The notes: generated by a model from the sequence alone, not told the origin. Numbered from the stretch's first letter, positions 9,146 through 19,050 are shown. The stretch is DNA of 64,000 nt from Staphylococcus pseudoxylosus (GCF_003697915.1 NZ_RCVN01000011.1:1-64000), one strand, 5' to 3'. A program made the numbers and translations.

Positions 9146-10108
9146 TTAAATTTTTCTCAATAAGAATAAAAAGTAAGGTACTCCGACGATTGCAACAACA
9201 ACACCCACAGGAATGTCGATCGGTGGATGTATGCCTCGCGCTAAACAATCACTTATTGATAATATTAACGCTCCTATCAATCCTGACATAATAGTAATAT
9301 GTACGTGTTTATGTCCAACAATTCTTCTGGCTATATGTGGAGAGATAAGTCCTAAAAAGCTCAATCCACCTACTACTGAAATAGATGCACCTGCTAAAAT
9401 AACAGCTAATAGTAACAATATCATTTTAATTTTTTTCACTTTTGCACCTAATGCGATTGCAATATCATCACCTAAAGTTAAAATATCGAGCTGATGACAG
9501 TAATAAAAAATAATCGGTAATGCAACGATAAACCAAGGTAAAATAACCAAAACGTTCGACATACTATGGCCATACAAACTACCTGTTAACCACACTAATG
9601 CTGTATTGGCATCTTGCGGATTACGTATTAATAAATATTGCACTACCGCTGTACATATTGCACCTATTGCTAAACCTATCAATGCTAACTTAGACCCTTT
9701 AACATTAAATTTTGCAATTAATAATGTCAAAATCAAACTTACACATAAGGCACCAGCAAATGATCCAAATGGTAAAATGAAGAGTGGTGCAGAAGGGAAT
9801 AGCATAATGATAGAAACTGCTGATAAACTTGCACCTTTAGTTATACCAATCACATCTGGCGAGGCAAGTGCATTTCTTACTACGCCTTGAATAAGTGCAC
9901 CCGAAATCGCAAGGCTACTCCCCACAATAATTGCGAGAATCATCCTTGGTATACGGTATTCATTTAATATAAAGTTATCTTGTGCAAATAAACTTTTAAC
10001 CGCTTCAACTGGATTAATCCAAACTGCTCCGATAGACAATGATGCAACTGCTGAGATTATAATTAATATTACAACGATACCATAACGAAAAGTTAATCTC
10101 CCGATCAT
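9146..10108 (-). CDS. htsC: staphyloferrin A ABC transporter permease HtsC
   Basis: A 320-residue FecCD-family permease with about ten helices, one half of the channel that imports ferric staphyloferrin A. The coupling segment FLGLISPHIARRIVGHKH near residues 250-267 is the ATPase-contacting loop of FecCD permeases, and GxxLAxSGALIQG near 60-75 is the family N-terminal signature. It overlaps htsB by 4 nt (ATGA), indicating translational coupling. In S. aureus HtsBC work with the shared ATPase FhuC, and no ATPase is encoded here. It is the last gene of the operon. Confidence 0.93.
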   Translation of the reverse strand: MIGRLTFRYGIVVILIIISAVASLSIGAVWINPVEAVKSLFAQDNFILNEYRIPRMILAIIVGSSLAISGALIQGVVRNALASPDVIGITKGASLSAVSIIMLFPSAPLFILPFGSFAGALCVSLILTLLIAKFNVKGSKLALIGLAIGAICTAVVQYLLIRNPQDANTALVWLTGSLYGHSMSNVLVILPWFIVALPIIFYYCHQLDILTLGDDIAIALGAKVKKIKMILLLLAVILAGASISVVGGLSFLGLISPHIARRIVGHKHVHITIMSGLIGALILSISDCLARGIHPPIDIPVGVVVAIVGVPYFLFLLRKI

Positions 10109-11139
10109 AGTCTATCAACTCCTCTAACTGTAATAAATAGAAAGTATACCGCCCCTACAAATGAGGTAACAATGCCTACAGGTGATTCAAACGGAAATGC
10201 TATTAGACGACTTAAGACATCAGATAACAATAATAAATCTGCACCGATAATCATCGTCAACGGTACCATTAGTCTGTAATCTGTTCGAATATAATGTTTT
10301 ACAATATGTGGCACAATGAGCCCTACAAAACCAATAGGTCCTGCTATTGAAACAGATGCACCTGCTAAAACAATGACAAGTAGTCCAACAGTAACTCGGA
10401 CAACTTTGACATTTTGCCCTAGCGATGTTGCTAAATCTTCACCTAATTCCATAATAGTTAATTGCTTGGATATAAAAATGGCACCAATGAAAGCCATTAC
10501 TATCCAAGGAAATACACCAATGACTTGCGGCCATTGAATACTTGATAAAGAACCTACTAACCAAAACATCACAGTTGAAGTTGCATCTTCATTTAGCAAT
10601 ATAATTCCTTGGGTCATACTAGAAAAGAATAAATGAATAGCCATTCCGGCTAATGCTAGCTTGATAGGAGTCATCCCTTTAGTCGAACCTGATAGTGTAT
10701 ACACTGTCAGTCCACCGATAAATGCACCAATAAAAGCTAATATCGTTGAATACGCAGTTAAAGCTGGTACAATCATTGAAATAAATACAATTACAAATGA
10801 AGCTCCTGAGTTAACACCAAATATTTGTGGTGATGCCAAAGGATTACGAGTCATCGCTTGCATTAGCAAACCCGAAACGCCAAGTGCGGCCCCTATTAAA
10901 AGGCCGGCAAACATTCTTGGCATACGGACATTATGTATCAAAAATGTTTCTTTTGTATCAATATGTTTCACACTATAATCTATAAAATCTTGAAAAGTAA
11001 TTTGTGAAGCTCCAACACTCAGGTTGAAGTATATAATGACAAAAAGCGCACATACACTCACAATAAATGTGAGTGCAGTACGTTTTTGAGTTTTCTTTTC
11101 ATTTGATTTAGTTGGGTTAACGCTATGTGATTTAATCAT
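10105..11139 (-). CDS. htsB: staphyloferrin A ABC transporter permease HtsB
   Basis: A 344-residue FecCD permease partnering HtsC. A hydrophilic basic N-terminus (about 25 residues) precedes the first helix. The family signature GAALGVSGLLMQAMTRNPLA and the coupling loop GFVGLIVPHIVKHYI are clear. AGGATG lies 7 nt before the ATG. It sits 11 nt downstream of htsA, so the three genes form one operon driven by the Fur-controlled promoter at 12200-12228. Confidence 0.93.
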   Translation of the reverse strand: MIKSHSVNPTKSNEKKTQKRTALTFIVSVCALFVIIYFNLSVGASQITFQDFIDYSVKHIDTKETFLIHNVRMPRMFAGLLIGAALGVSGLLMQAMTRNPLASPQIFGVNSGASFVIVFISMIVPALTAYSTILAFIGAFIGGLTVYTLSGSTKGMTPIKLALAGMAIHLFFSSMTQGIILLNEDATSTVMFWLVGSLSSIQWPQVIGVFPWIVMAFIGAIFISKQLTIMELGEDLATSLGQNVKVVRVTVGLLVIVLAGASVSIAGPIGFVGLIVPHIVKHYIRTDYRLMVPLTMIIGADLLLLSDVLSRLIAFPFESPVGIVTSFVGAVYFLFITVRGVDRL

Positions 11140-11150
11140 TACCGTTCATC

Positions 11151-12161
11151 CTACTTTTGTTGTGAGTCTTTTTGCTCATTTTTAGAAATTTCAGCAAGTT
11201 GTTTTGCAATTTCTTCGGAAGATATAATACCTCTTGCACGTGCCCATGTATTTCTATCCACTACAGATACGCGATTATTTTTAACCGCATCTAAATCTTG
11301 CCAAACTGGATCCTCTTCTTGTTTTTTAAGGTTTGGATCATTTTCACCTTTATCAGCCATAATAAACATGCGACCAGGATTAATATCAGAAAGTACTTCA
11401 GGGTTTAATTGTAAGTATGGCCCTTTTAGATATTTAGATAAGTTATCCGTTTTCGTTTTATTTAACGCATTATCAAAACCTAACTCTTTTAAAAGCTCTC
11501 CGACATATGTATTTTCAGGATGTGCTAATAGGCCTGATTTTGCAACTACTGATGCTAATACAGGTTGTGATTTATCCATTGTAATTTCTTTACTGTATTT
11601 ATCCATTAGCTCATTATGCTCTTTTAATCTATCTTTACCTTTATCTTCTTTACCTACTGCTTTTGCAATTGTTTTAAATGCTTCTAAGTTGTCTTTATAA
11701 TCACTGTCAAAGCTAGGTAGCATAATTGTTGGTGCAATTTTTTCTAAATCTTTTTGGATGCCTTTATGTCTATTGCTGTCTGCGATAATAACATCTGGTT
11801 TTTGGTTACTTATTTCTTCTAAGTTAGGTTGCTTACGTGCACCTACTGATTTATAATCCCCAATTTTTTCACGAATAGGTTTAAGGATTCTATCCTTTTT
11901 ACCATCATCAGCAACGCCAACTGGCTTAACATCTAATGCTGCAAGTGCATCGACAAATGAGAATTCCAATGCTACAACGCGTTTAGGGTCTTTAGCAATT
12001 TTTGTCGTACCTCCATCATGTTTAATTGTTATGCCATCTTTGTCGTCATTACCTTTACTGGATTTGTCAGAACCTTTATCGCTGACGCTGCCACATGCAG
12101 ACAACATTACTACGGTTAAAGTTAAAAACAGGATAGCCATAATTTTATAACTATGTTTCAT
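11151..12161 (-). CDS. htsA: staphyloferrin A-binding lipoprotein HtsA
   Basis: A 336-residue surface lipoprotein of the class III (FhuD/BtuF-like) periplasmic-binding fold that captures ferric staphyloferrin A. A signal peptide with lipobox LSAC places the lipidated cysteine at 23, followed by a Ser/Lys/Asp-rich linker to about residue 45. Arginine-bearing stretches matching the S. aureus ligand pocket are kept: [25 protein letters not shown] and, near the C-terminus, [19 protein letters not shown] choose the ATG 8 nt after AAGGAG over a GTG three codons upstream inside that site. First gene of htsABC. Confidence 0.93.
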   Translation of the reverse strand: MKHSYKIMAILFLTLTVVMLSACGSVSDKGSDKSSKGNDDKDGITIKHDGGTTKIAKDPKRVVALEFSFVDALAALDVKPVGVADDGKKDRILKPIREKIGDYKSVGARKQPNLEEISNQKPDVIIADSNRHKGIQKDLEKIAPTIMLPSFDSDYKDNLEAFKTIAKAVGKEDKGKDRLKEHNELMDKYSKEITMDKSQPVLASVVAKSGLLAHPENTYVGELLKELGFDNALNKTKTDNLSKYLKGPYLQLNPEVLSDINPGRMFIMADKGENDPNLKKQEEDPVWQDLDAVKNNRVSVVDRNTWARARGIISSEEIAKQLAEISKNEQKDSQQK

Positions 12162-12199
12162 CGTTTTCACTCCTTAGAATATGTATAATTACATATTCA

Positions 12200-12228
12200 A
12201 TTTTATTGATAATGATTATCGGTGTCAA
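12200..12228 (-). promoter_or_regulatory. htsA promoter overlapped by a Fur box
   Basis: On the minus strand TTGACA (12223-12228), a 17-bp spacer and TAAAAT (12200-12205) form a near-perfect SigA promoter. The Fur-box-like GATAATGATTATCGGTGTC (12208-12226) covers the spacer and -35, so Fur-Fe would block RNA polymerase. Its left arm is perfect and its right arm degenerate. There is no terminator between the sfaC stop and this promoter, so sfaABC transcripts may also run into htsABC. Confidence 0.85.
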
Positions 12229-12256
12229 CAAAAACTTTTAAAACATTTAATGAAGT

Positions 12257-13318
12257 TTAAATACGATTAGATTTTTGAATATTAAAGTTGTGGCATAATT
12301 TTTCAATAACACTATCATGAATATAATTTTTACCTAAATTGGTCATATACATACTTTGTGCCAATGCCTTATACCCTAAACTAAATTGAATTTTATCACC
12401 AATTTGATAGTGGTCTTGGTTTAACAAATCAATCATTACGTGATCGCTAGTTGCCCCTATCACTTTAACTTGGTGGTGATGTGGTTTAATATCATCGATA
12501 AATGTATCTAAGTTGCCGATATCAACGATGGCTTGTAAATATTGCTGACTTGATGAAATATCAATACGTGGTTTAATTTCAACTATCTCCGCTTCTAAAA
12601 TGATAGCATCTTGATACAAAGAGGCTATAGGTTGATTAGTTGTTGTTTCAACACCTCTAAAAAGCGTTTCTCCTACACGTAACTCATTAATCTTTCCCAT
12701 ATCTTGATATAGCATTTGTGATATCATACTGGAATTGCCACCTGAAATTATTTTAAATCTCATATGCGTTTCTAATTCCACAGATTCTACGAATTGATTA
12801 ATAAGTGATACATCTTCTTCAGTTGGAATAATTGATTGAAAGCACATAAAATTAAATGCTAATCCAATCACACTTACATGATGCATCGAAAGTATTTCAT
12901 TAATATAATCTACAATGTCATATGTCAGTATACCTTCTCTTGAATCCTTCCAATCAACCATAAGTAATATGTGATGTTTTACCTGATGCTTTTGGGCAAT
13001 TTCACTTAATTTGCGGATTGTCGCTATTTCTGTCTGTATACTTATATCGCTAAATCTAACAACATCTTCCAGTTCATGTTGACTAGCCGTTCTAATCATC
13101 ATATAAGATAAATTTTGATCTTTAGTTTTATTAATATTGTCAATACGTGCATCAGCAAAATGCGTTATACCGATTTGTTTTAACGTTTCAACAATTTTTC
13201 TATCGCCACCTACGCATTTAATAACTGGTGTAAATTGCATATGATTCTGTTGAAAAATAGACAATAATACTTGTGCATTATATTGTATTTTGGACAAATT
13301 TATCTTTATTTCAGCCAT
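12257..13318 (-). CDS. sfaC: SfaC, ornithine racemase-like PLP enzyme of staphyloferrin A synthesis
   Basis: A 353-residue fold-type III PLP enzyme (alanine/ornithine racemase-like). In S. aureus SfaC is assigned to supplying D-ornithine for staphyloferrin A. The probable PLP lysine is K34 in PVIKCVGGD; phosphate- and substrate-site segments include ISGGNSSMISQM and ELRVGETLFRGV. AGAGGTG lies 6 nt before the ATG. It starts 3 nt after the sfaB stop, so translation is coupled. It is the third gene of sfaABC. Confidence 0.9.
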   Translation of the reverse strand: MAEIKINLSKIQYNAQVLLSIFQQNHMQFTPVIKCVGGDRKIVETLKQIGITHFADARIDNINKTKDQNLSYMMIRTASQHELEDVVRFSDISIQTEIATIRKLSEIAQKHQVKHHILLMVDWKDSREGILTYDIVDYINEILSMHHVSVIGLAFNFMCFQSIIPTEEDVSLINQFVESVELETHMRFKIISGGNSSMISQMLYQDMGKINELRVGETLFRGVETTTNQPIASLYQDAIILEAEIVEIKPRIDISSSQQYLQAIVDIGNLDTFIDDIKPHHHQVKVIGATSDHVMIDLLNQDHYQIGDKIQFSLGYKALAQSMYMTNLGKNYIHDSVIEKLCHNFNIQKSNRI

Positions 13319-13321
13319 CTA

Positions 13322-15079
13322 TTACACCTCTTTATATATAGGATTCCTCAAATCAATGGTCACATATTGTTTTACTTTACTTTCCATTCTCATGCGTAAG
13401 AGCGCTTTTACAGTTATCGTTTCACCGAACAATACTTGTTTTAACTTATTAGCATGTGGTTTATTAAGATCGATTGCGTGCTCAACTATCTCACCTACTA
13501 ATTCAAATAATTCGGATTCTTTTACAAATTCATATTGCGCAAAATGGTGGATGAGTTCTGCAATTTGATTTTGAATAACTGCATGTTGAAACTTAGCTAT
13601 GACCGCTTCAATATTTTCTGCAATTAAACTCGTGTTAGTAACATCAATATTAGGAATTTTATGTTTTAATGTTGTTAAATCTATCCTTGAACCACCTAAA
13701 TCTCTAACGATAAACTTCATTTGATAATTCGGCCCTAGATTCACGATTGTATTTTGCATGTGTGCTTCCAAAGCAATACCATAATCTTGAATATAAGCAA
13801 TTAATGGGTCGATTAATGCTTTACTATAGTGCAATAGAAATTGCTTAATCGCATCTATCGTTAAACCATCATTCACCCAATTGATATAGCTATCTACGGT
13901 TACTTGGTTATCGACAGGATTTTTATTAACTAAACTTGCAGTTACTAGCGTTGTACCGTTATCTGAAATATAAGGTTGATGTCGTACGATACACGCCAAA
14001 TGCCTTGCATCATCTGGTTCAGTTTTGGCATGTATACCAAATGGTTCCATAGCAACTTGTAACTGCGGATAGATAGCTAACATGTCTTGTAATTCATAGC
14101 TTAATTTAGGGCCGTCTACCGTTGTCACACTCGACACAGTTCTTATAGCACTTGTTGCTTGTATATTGACTGGTAATTTAATATGAAACGGCTTGTGAAC
14201 AAGTTGCATAGTTCTAAATGATAGAGTCGCTTTAGACTCAACTTCAAAAGGCGTAGGTAGTAATCTTTTTTCTAATATCCAGTCTGCAAATTTGTGAACA
14301 ATAACATTTTCATATTGCCAAGGATGTACAAGTACAACACTATAATCTTTTAACTCTAAATCATGCGGTGCTAAAAATCCTTTTAATTTGTAACGATATT
14401 CTGGAATAATTTCATCTATCATATAGTTTGCATCATCTTCCATAGAAGTAATTACGCAATTATCTTTATGAATGAGCATAACTTTTAATGGAATAAGCTT
14501 TTCAAACTCTGGCGCGTATTTTCTTACTTCATCAGGTGTTAATGGCAGTTTAGTCTTAGATAATGGGTGCGTAGGATGTCCTTCAATAACAAGGCTTTCA
14601 GAGTAATTCAAATCATTGATTTGCTTTGATCCAGCCATATGTTGTAGCCATGAAAAGAAGTTGATTGTTTCAGGCATTTTTGAAAATTTTAGCGTTGCAT
14701 GTATCAAAGACTTTCTATGTTGAAAATGTTCATAAGTCAGGGCGAAACCTTCCCTACTAGAAATCAATTCATCTGTTAATCGTTGACTAATAGGCATATT
14801 AAAATGTACTTCTAGTACTTCTAATAGTTGTTCTAAAGTCTCAATCGTTACTTGTGCCTTACCCTTGATATAGAAAATCACACCATAAAATTCATAACGT
14901 TCCATAGCACTTTTTCTAACTTTATTTAATTGCAGCACTTGACCTTTATATTGTATTTCAACACAGTGATCAAATTCATTAAATAACATACCTTGCGGAA
15001 ATATTTGCTCTTTAATAATTGCGTTAAAAATACGATACTGCACATTTCTATCTGCCAATTGCCATGTTTCATGCATCAT
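13322..15079 (-). CDS. sfaB: SfaB, NRPS-independent siderophore synthetase
   Basis: A 585-residue IucA/IucC-family synthetase acting in the cytosol. In S. aureus SfaB adds the second citrate to the citrate-ornithine intermediate, completing staphyloferrin A with ATP. Conserved NIS motifs are visible: VIEGHPTHPLSKTK (ATP-site GHPxHP), VHPWQYENVI, ATSAIRTVSS, and in the C-terminal FhuF-like part ALEAHMQNTIV and IVRDLGGSRIDL. It overlaps sfaA by 4 nt (ATGA). Length and motifs are intact. Confidence 0.92.
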   Translation of the reverse strand: MMHETWQLADRNVQYRIFNAIIKEQIFPQGMLFNEFDHCVEIQYKGQVLQLNKVRKSAMERYEFYGVIFYIKGKAQVTIETLEQLLEVLEVHFNMPISQRLTDELISSREGFALTYEHFQHRKSLIHATLKFSKMPETINFFSWLQHMAGSKQINDLNYSESLVIEGHPTHPLSKTKLPLTPDEVRKYAPEFEKLIPLKVMLIHKDNCVITSMEDDANYMIDEIIPEYRYKLKGFLAPHDLELKDYSVVLVHPWQYENVIVHKFADWILEKRLLPTPFEVESKATLSFRTMQLVHKPFHIKLPVNIQATSAIRTVSSVTTVDGPKLSYELQDMLAIYPQLQVAMEPFGIHAKTEPDDARHLACIVRHQPYISDNGTTLVTASLVNKNPVDNQVTVDSYINWVNDGLTIDAIKQFLLHYSKALIDPLIAYIQDYGIALEAHMQNTIVNLGPNYQMKFIVRDLGGSRIDLTTLKHKIPNIDVTNTSLIAENIEAVIAKFQHAVIQNQIAELIHHFAQYEFVKESELFELVGEIVEHAIDLNKPHANKLKQVLFGETITVKALLRMRMESKVKQYVTIDLRNPIYKEV

Positions 15080-16254
15080 ACAATACTGCCTCCATTTTTT
15101 CTTTGCCTTCTTGTAATTGCACTGAATAACAATGCAATGACAAATGTACTCATCCCCATAATTATAAAGGTTTCAATAATACCAATAAGTTCTGCTAAGA
15201 AACTCATCAGCATGGCTCCTAAAGGAATCATACCTCTATCCATCATAATGACACTAAGTATTTTCCCCCTGTGTTCAGGTTCTACTCTATGTTGAAAATA
15301 TATTCTATTTGAAGTTCTTGCCCATTGGCTGAACAGACCAATAAAGAATAATGAAATAAATAATAAATAGGTATTGCTACTAATCGTACACAGTAGTGAT
15401 ACACCAAACAGCACAGAGCTTATGTAATACATTTTGACCATAGATACTTTTTCTAAAATATTAGGTAAAACTATTGTTGCTAAAATACCGCCTATTGCGC
15501 AACAAGTCATCGCACTACCAAATATTGTTACTTGATTAGGGAATGTCTTGTCTGTTAACACTGGTAAAAGTGTAGTATAAGTAAAACCAGTTGCCATAAT
15601 AAGTAACGATGTCACAAATATTCTGGCCCCTACTTGATTGTCTTTAAAGTAATTGATGACGTACTTAAAACTTACTTCCGGATTTGCCTTTGATAGCACA
15701 TTATGACTGAATGATAACGGTAAACAAAGTATTAACGAAATGAAATAACATAGCGCTTGTATCCCAAAACTAATTTGCGCATTATACACCGCCATAATAA
15801 AACCAGCTATCGCAGGTCCAATCGAACGACATATATTTATAATAAATGAGTGATACGATACTGTTTGTGTTGTTGTTAATCGTTGTGTCAAATCTGGTAA
15901 TACTGCCTGACGTACTGGTGTTTCTATCGCACTCATAATGCCACGACCTAGGGAATATAACAAAAATACAATTATCGGTAATTGTGGTTTTTGAAATGTT
16001 AAAATACATAGTATCGTTGTTAATAAAAATGAGGAGGTTATTGTTAATTTTAATAATTTTCCTCTATCACATCTATCAGCTAAACTTCCAGCCCATACAC
16101 TTATGAGTAAAATAGGTACGAGTCGGAAAAAATTAATCAGTCCTAGATAAATTGCGTTATGATATAGAGTAAATACATACCAATTTAGCGTGATTTGTCC
16201 AATCCAATTCCCTAAGAACAGTAGGAATGAACTAGGAAAAAAATACTTCGCCAT
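15076..16254 (-). CDS. sfaA: SfaA, MFS exporter of staphyloferrin A
   Basis: A 392-residue, 12-helix MFS protein. In S. aureus SfaA is required for normal staphyloferrin A secretion. Motif A appears as GSLADRCDRGKLLK near residues 56-69 and a second, weaker copy as SNRIYFQHRVEPEHRGKI in the second half. AGGAGG precedes the ATG by 6 nt. It is the first gene of sfaABC, transcribed from the Fur-box-containing interval shared with sfaD. Confidence 0.9.
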   Translation of the reverse strand: MAKYFFPSSFLLFLGNWIGQITLNWYVFTLYHNAIYLGLINFFRLVPILLISVWAGSLADRCDRGKLLKLTITSSFLLTTILCILTFQKPQLPIIVFLLYSLGRGIMSAIETPVRQAVLPDLTQRLTTTQTVSYHSFIINICRSIGPAIAGFIMAVYNAQISFGIQALCYFISLILCLPLSFSHNVLSKANPEVSFKYVINYFKDNQVGARIFVTSLLIMATGFTYTTLLPVLTDKTFPNQVTIFGSAMTCCAIGGILATIVLPNILEKVSMVKMYYISSVLFGVSLLCTISSNTYLLFISLFFIGLFSQWARTSNRIYFQHRVEPEHRGKILSVIMMDRGMIPLGAMLMSFLAELIGIIETFIIMGMSTFVIALLFSAITRRQRKNGGSIV

Positions 16255-16274
16255 AAAATTCCTCCTGTTTTTAA

Positions 16275-16303
16275 TTGATAATAATTATCATTATCGATAT
16301 TAT
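16275..16303 (+). promoter_or_regulatory. sfaD promoter
   Basis: TTGATA (16275-16280), 17-bp spacer, TATTAT (16298-16303). The Fur box fills the spacer and the end of the -35, giving a direct repression geometry. Confidence 0.7.
16277..16295. promoter_or_regulatory. Fur box shared by sfaA and sfaD
   Basis: GATAATAATTATCATTATC matches the 19-bp Fur consensus at 18 of 19 positions. It lies between the -35 and -10 of sfaD and just downstream of the likely sfaA transcription start, so one operator can shut both divergent units when iron is plentiful. Confidence 0.93.
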
Positions 16304-16305
16304 GG

Positions 16306-16334
16306 ATTATACAAATATCTTATACATTTGTAAA
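16306..16334 (-). promoter_or_regulatory. sfaABC promoter
   Basis: On the minus strand TTTACA (16329-16334), 17-bp spacer, TATAAT (16306-16311). The predicted start of transcription is near 16299, with the Fur box covering roughly +4 to +22. Confidence 0.75.
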
Positions 16335-16356
16335 ATAATTTTTTTAGAGGTGCATT

Positions 16357-18312
16357 ATGAATCACAAAATAAACGACAACAATTCAATTGAAAAACTCAC
16401 TAATGACGAACAATACGCTTTATCGTATTTACGTTCGACAGATATACGATGGGCAAATGCTTTTGAAGATATATTATTAGAAAGTCGCGATAAAATTTCT
16501 CAAAGATTAATCACTTCTTTACATAGAGAGAATTTAGTTCAGAGTCGATATCACAGTGAGATTATCAAGGCACAAAACTTAAACTTGGATGTTGCAATCA
16601 CGCAACCTTTCATTTTAAAAATAACGTTTCCGGAAGCTAAAAAAACTTTATATGCACCTATTTCAGGACAACATGCCTTTGACAGAATCGATGTTGAAGG
16701 GCCCTTTTATTTTGAATATGAAAATCATTTAGAACGTATACTACATCCAAATGAAATTTTAAACGCTATTTTAATAGAAGCGCCTAACCTTGATAACGAA
16801 GCTAGTAACCAATTTAAGGATGATATGAATAATAGTGTTGCGAATATGGCTATTTCGTTAAGTTATCAATCCATTACATTATCTCAGAATAATGAACCAC
16901 TTTTAGAATTAATTATTAATGCGAAGGATAGCTATTTAATGTCTGAACAAGCAGTTGTTGAAGGTCATCCATTACATCCCGGTGCAAAACTACGTAAAGG
17001 TATGACACCAGAAACTGCGATTAATTATTCTTCTGAGTTTGGAAATGCCATCGCTATGAAATTTATATTAATTCACCATGATATTGCGAAAGTCCAATCA
17101 TTAGCGAAGCCTTATAATGAAACAGTATTTACATTATTTGATGGCCTTTATGAAGCTGCAGCAAAATTATTAACTGATGATCAAATTGATGATTATTATG
17201 TTATGGCAGTTCACCCATGGCAATATAATGCTGTGTTAGAAAATGATTATAAGAATGAGTTAAATAAGCAGCAGCTTATTCCTTTAGACTTTGATTTAAA
17301 TTATTATGCTGGTCTGTCATTTAGAACATTAATGCCACAAAGCCCAAATATTGAAACACACATTAAATTATCGACGAATGTGCATATTACAGGTGAGATA
17401 CGTACGCTATCTGAACAAACAACATATAACGGACCACAGGTCACACGCATATTAAATCATATTAAACAACATGATCCATTATTTAATCATATTCAGGCAG
17501 ATACAATTGATGAAGTTGCTGGTATTCATTTTTATAATCCACAAGACATACCATCACAACAAACAATAAAGAGCGAACAGTTAGGTACGCTCTTTAGAGA
17601 AAATATTTATAATATTAAGGAATCTCATACAATACCGCTCATTCCTTCTAGCTTAGTTGCACATTACAGCAATAATAATGAGTCACCTATCGTGACATTA
17701 ATCAAAACATACGCTAATGCTTTCAATATTGACAGTTATGACGAAGCATGTAGCAAATGGATTGCAGAATATAGTAAAGCTCTGATTGATATAGCCCTAC
17801 CTTTATATGTAAAATACGGTATTGCATTAGAAGCACATTTACAAAACTCTATAGCTACCTTCAATCAAGACGGTTCAATCCACACATTATATATTCGTGA
17901 TTTTGAAGGACTGCGTATTGATAAAACTTATTTAAATCAAGCCGGCTATAGTACATCAGACTTTCATGAAAAATCATTAATTCTTACAGATCAGTCGCAA
18001 ACCGTTTTCAACAAAGTATTTTATTCTAGTATTCAAAACCATCTCGGTGAATTAATTGTAACCATTGCTCAATCTAGTCAAAGCAATGACTTAGAGCAAC
18101 AGATTTGGTCAATTATAAGTGATACTATGTATGAAAAATTAGAAGATATTGCATCAACAATGACTGATAACGACAGAATTACAGAAATAAAATCTGTATT
18201 ATTTGCGCCACAAATCGATTATAAATGTGTTACTACAATGAGATTAGAAGATGAAGCAGATTATTATACTTACATTAAAGTGAGTAATCCTTTATACAGA
18301 AACATGAAATAA
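16357..18312 (+). CDS. sfaD: SfaD, NRPS-independent siderophore synthetase
   Basis: A 651-residue IucA/IucC-family synthetase. In S. aureus SfaD performs the first condensation, joining citrate to D-ornithine, before SfaB acts. Motifs parallel those of SfaB: VVEGHPLHPGAKLRKG, VHPWQYNAVL, ALEAHLQNSIAT and YIRDFEGLRID. AGAGGTG precedes the ATG. It is transcribed divergently from sfaABC and ends about 180 nt before a bidirectional terminator. Confidence 0.92.
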   Translation: MNHKINDNNSIEKLTNDEQYALSYLRSTDIRWANAFEDILLESRDKISQRLITSLHRENLVQSRYHSEIIKAQNLNLDVAITQPFILKITFPEAKKTLYAPISGQHAFDRIDVEGPFYFEYENHLERILHPNEILNAILIEAPNLDNEASNQFKDDMNNSVANMAISLSYQSITLSQNNEPLLELIINAKDSYLMSEQAVVEGHPLHPGAKLRKGMTPETAINYSSEFGNAIAMKFILIHHDIAKVQSLAKPYNETVFTLFDGLYEAAAKLLTDDQIDDYYVMAVHPWQYNAVLENDYKNELNKQQLIPLDFDLNYYAGLSFRTLMPQSPNIETHIKLSTNVHITGEIRTLSEQTTYNGPQVTRILNHIKQHDPLFNHIQADTIDEVAGIHFYNPQDIPSQQTIKSEQLGTLFRENIYNIKESHTIPLIPSSLVAHYSNNNESPIVTLIKTYANAFNIDSYDEACSKWIAEYSKALIDIALPLYVKYGIALEAHLQNSIATFNQDGSIHTLYIRDFEGLRIDKTYLNQAGYSTSDFHEKSLILTDQSQTVFNKVFYSSIQNHLGELIVTIAQSSQSNDLEQQIWSIISDTMYEKLEDIASTMTDNDRITEIKSVLFAPQIDYKCVTTMRLEDEADYYTYIKVSNPLYRNMK

Positions 18313-18325
18313 CAATAATAAATGA

Positions 18326-18457
18326 AGCGTCTATTTTAATAACAACTATGTAAGTATCTTGTCTGAGGACATCAATGAAGCATTATATAGCGTTACTAAA
18401 GTTGAAGATTATGAGGATAAAAATCACTACCTTTTAAAAGTGCAGTGCTTGAGTTAA
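18326..18457 (+). pseudogene. possible decayed coding fragment after sfaD
   Basis: The interval 18313-18491 has no intact gene. One frame stays open for 43 codons (from after TGA 18323-18325 to TAA 18455-18457) and reads plausibly protein-like (LSEDINEALYSVTKVEDYED), but it has no start codon or ribosome site. It could be a gene remnant or chance. I recognise no family. Confidence 0.25.
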
Positions 18458-18491
18458 TACTTATATGTATATGTTAATAATTTTCATAAAT

Positions 18492-18528
18492 AAAAAGGTC
18501 CGAAACATTAAATGTTTCGGACCTTTTT
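18492..18528. terminator. bidirectional terminator sfaD / asp23
   Basis: Perfect 17-bp stem with 3-nt loop (18492-18508 with 18512-18528), flanked by A5 and T5, between convergent sfaD and asp23. Confidence 0.95.
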
Positions 18529-18549
18529 ATTTAATTGAATGGCTCTTAA

Positions 18550-19050
18550 TTATTGTAAACCTTTTTCCTCATTGTTTGAGTTTTGGCTTTTTTCATTTTT
18601 TTGAGACCATTCTTTTTTAGTCATAACATCTTCAACGCGCATGTTAACTTCAACTACGTCAAGACCAGTAATATATTTAACTTGTTCTTTAACTAAGTCA
18701 GTTACTTTACGAAAGATTTTTGGTGCTGATTCACCATATTCTAATACTACTTTTAAATCAACAGCAGCTTGTTTTTCTCCAACTTCTACACTAACACCTT
18801 GTGTAACATTGTTGCTACTACCAAATGAACTAGAAATATTGTCGACGAATCCGCCTTTCATTTCTAAGATACCGCTAACTTCTCGTGCAGCGATACCTGC
18901 AATTTTTTCGATTACTTCATCTGAGAATGATAATTTATTAGTGAATTGAGGTTCTTGATTTTGCTGCTCTTGTCTTTTTTCTTGTTCTTTTTCTTGAACT
19001 CCTGTTTGGTTGTCATAAGCTTGTTTAGCTTTATTGTTATCTACTGCCAT
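18550..19050 (-). CDS. asp23: alkaline shock protein Asp23
   Basis: A 166-residue Asp23/Gls24 (DUF322) protein. In S. aureus it is abundant, sits at the membrane through AmaP, and its transcript is the standard reporter of SigB activity; loss triggers cell-wall stress genes. The N-terminal 35 residues are Gln/Glu-rich and probably disordered; the Asp23 domain runs from about 36 to 150, followed by a polar tail. AAAGGAG is 8 nt before the ATG. It is the last gene of opuD2-amaP-DUF2273-asp23. Confidence 0.95.
   Translation of the reverse strand: MAVDNNKAKQAYDNQTGVQEKEQEKRQEQQNQEPQFTNKLSFSDEVIEKIAGIAAREVSGILEMKGGFVDNISSSFGSSNNVTQGVSVEVGEKQAAVDLKVVLEYGESAPKIFRKVTDLVKEQVKYITGLDVVEVNMRVEDVMTKKEWSQKNEKSQNSNNEEKGLQ

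Noticed and set aside
15782-16009. 75-codon frame within sfaA
   Set aside because: Alternative frame of the exporter gene without its own ribosome site.
18326-18457. Functional small gene after sfaD
   Set aside because: The open frame has no start codon and no Shine-Dalgarno, so it is reported only as a possible remnant.
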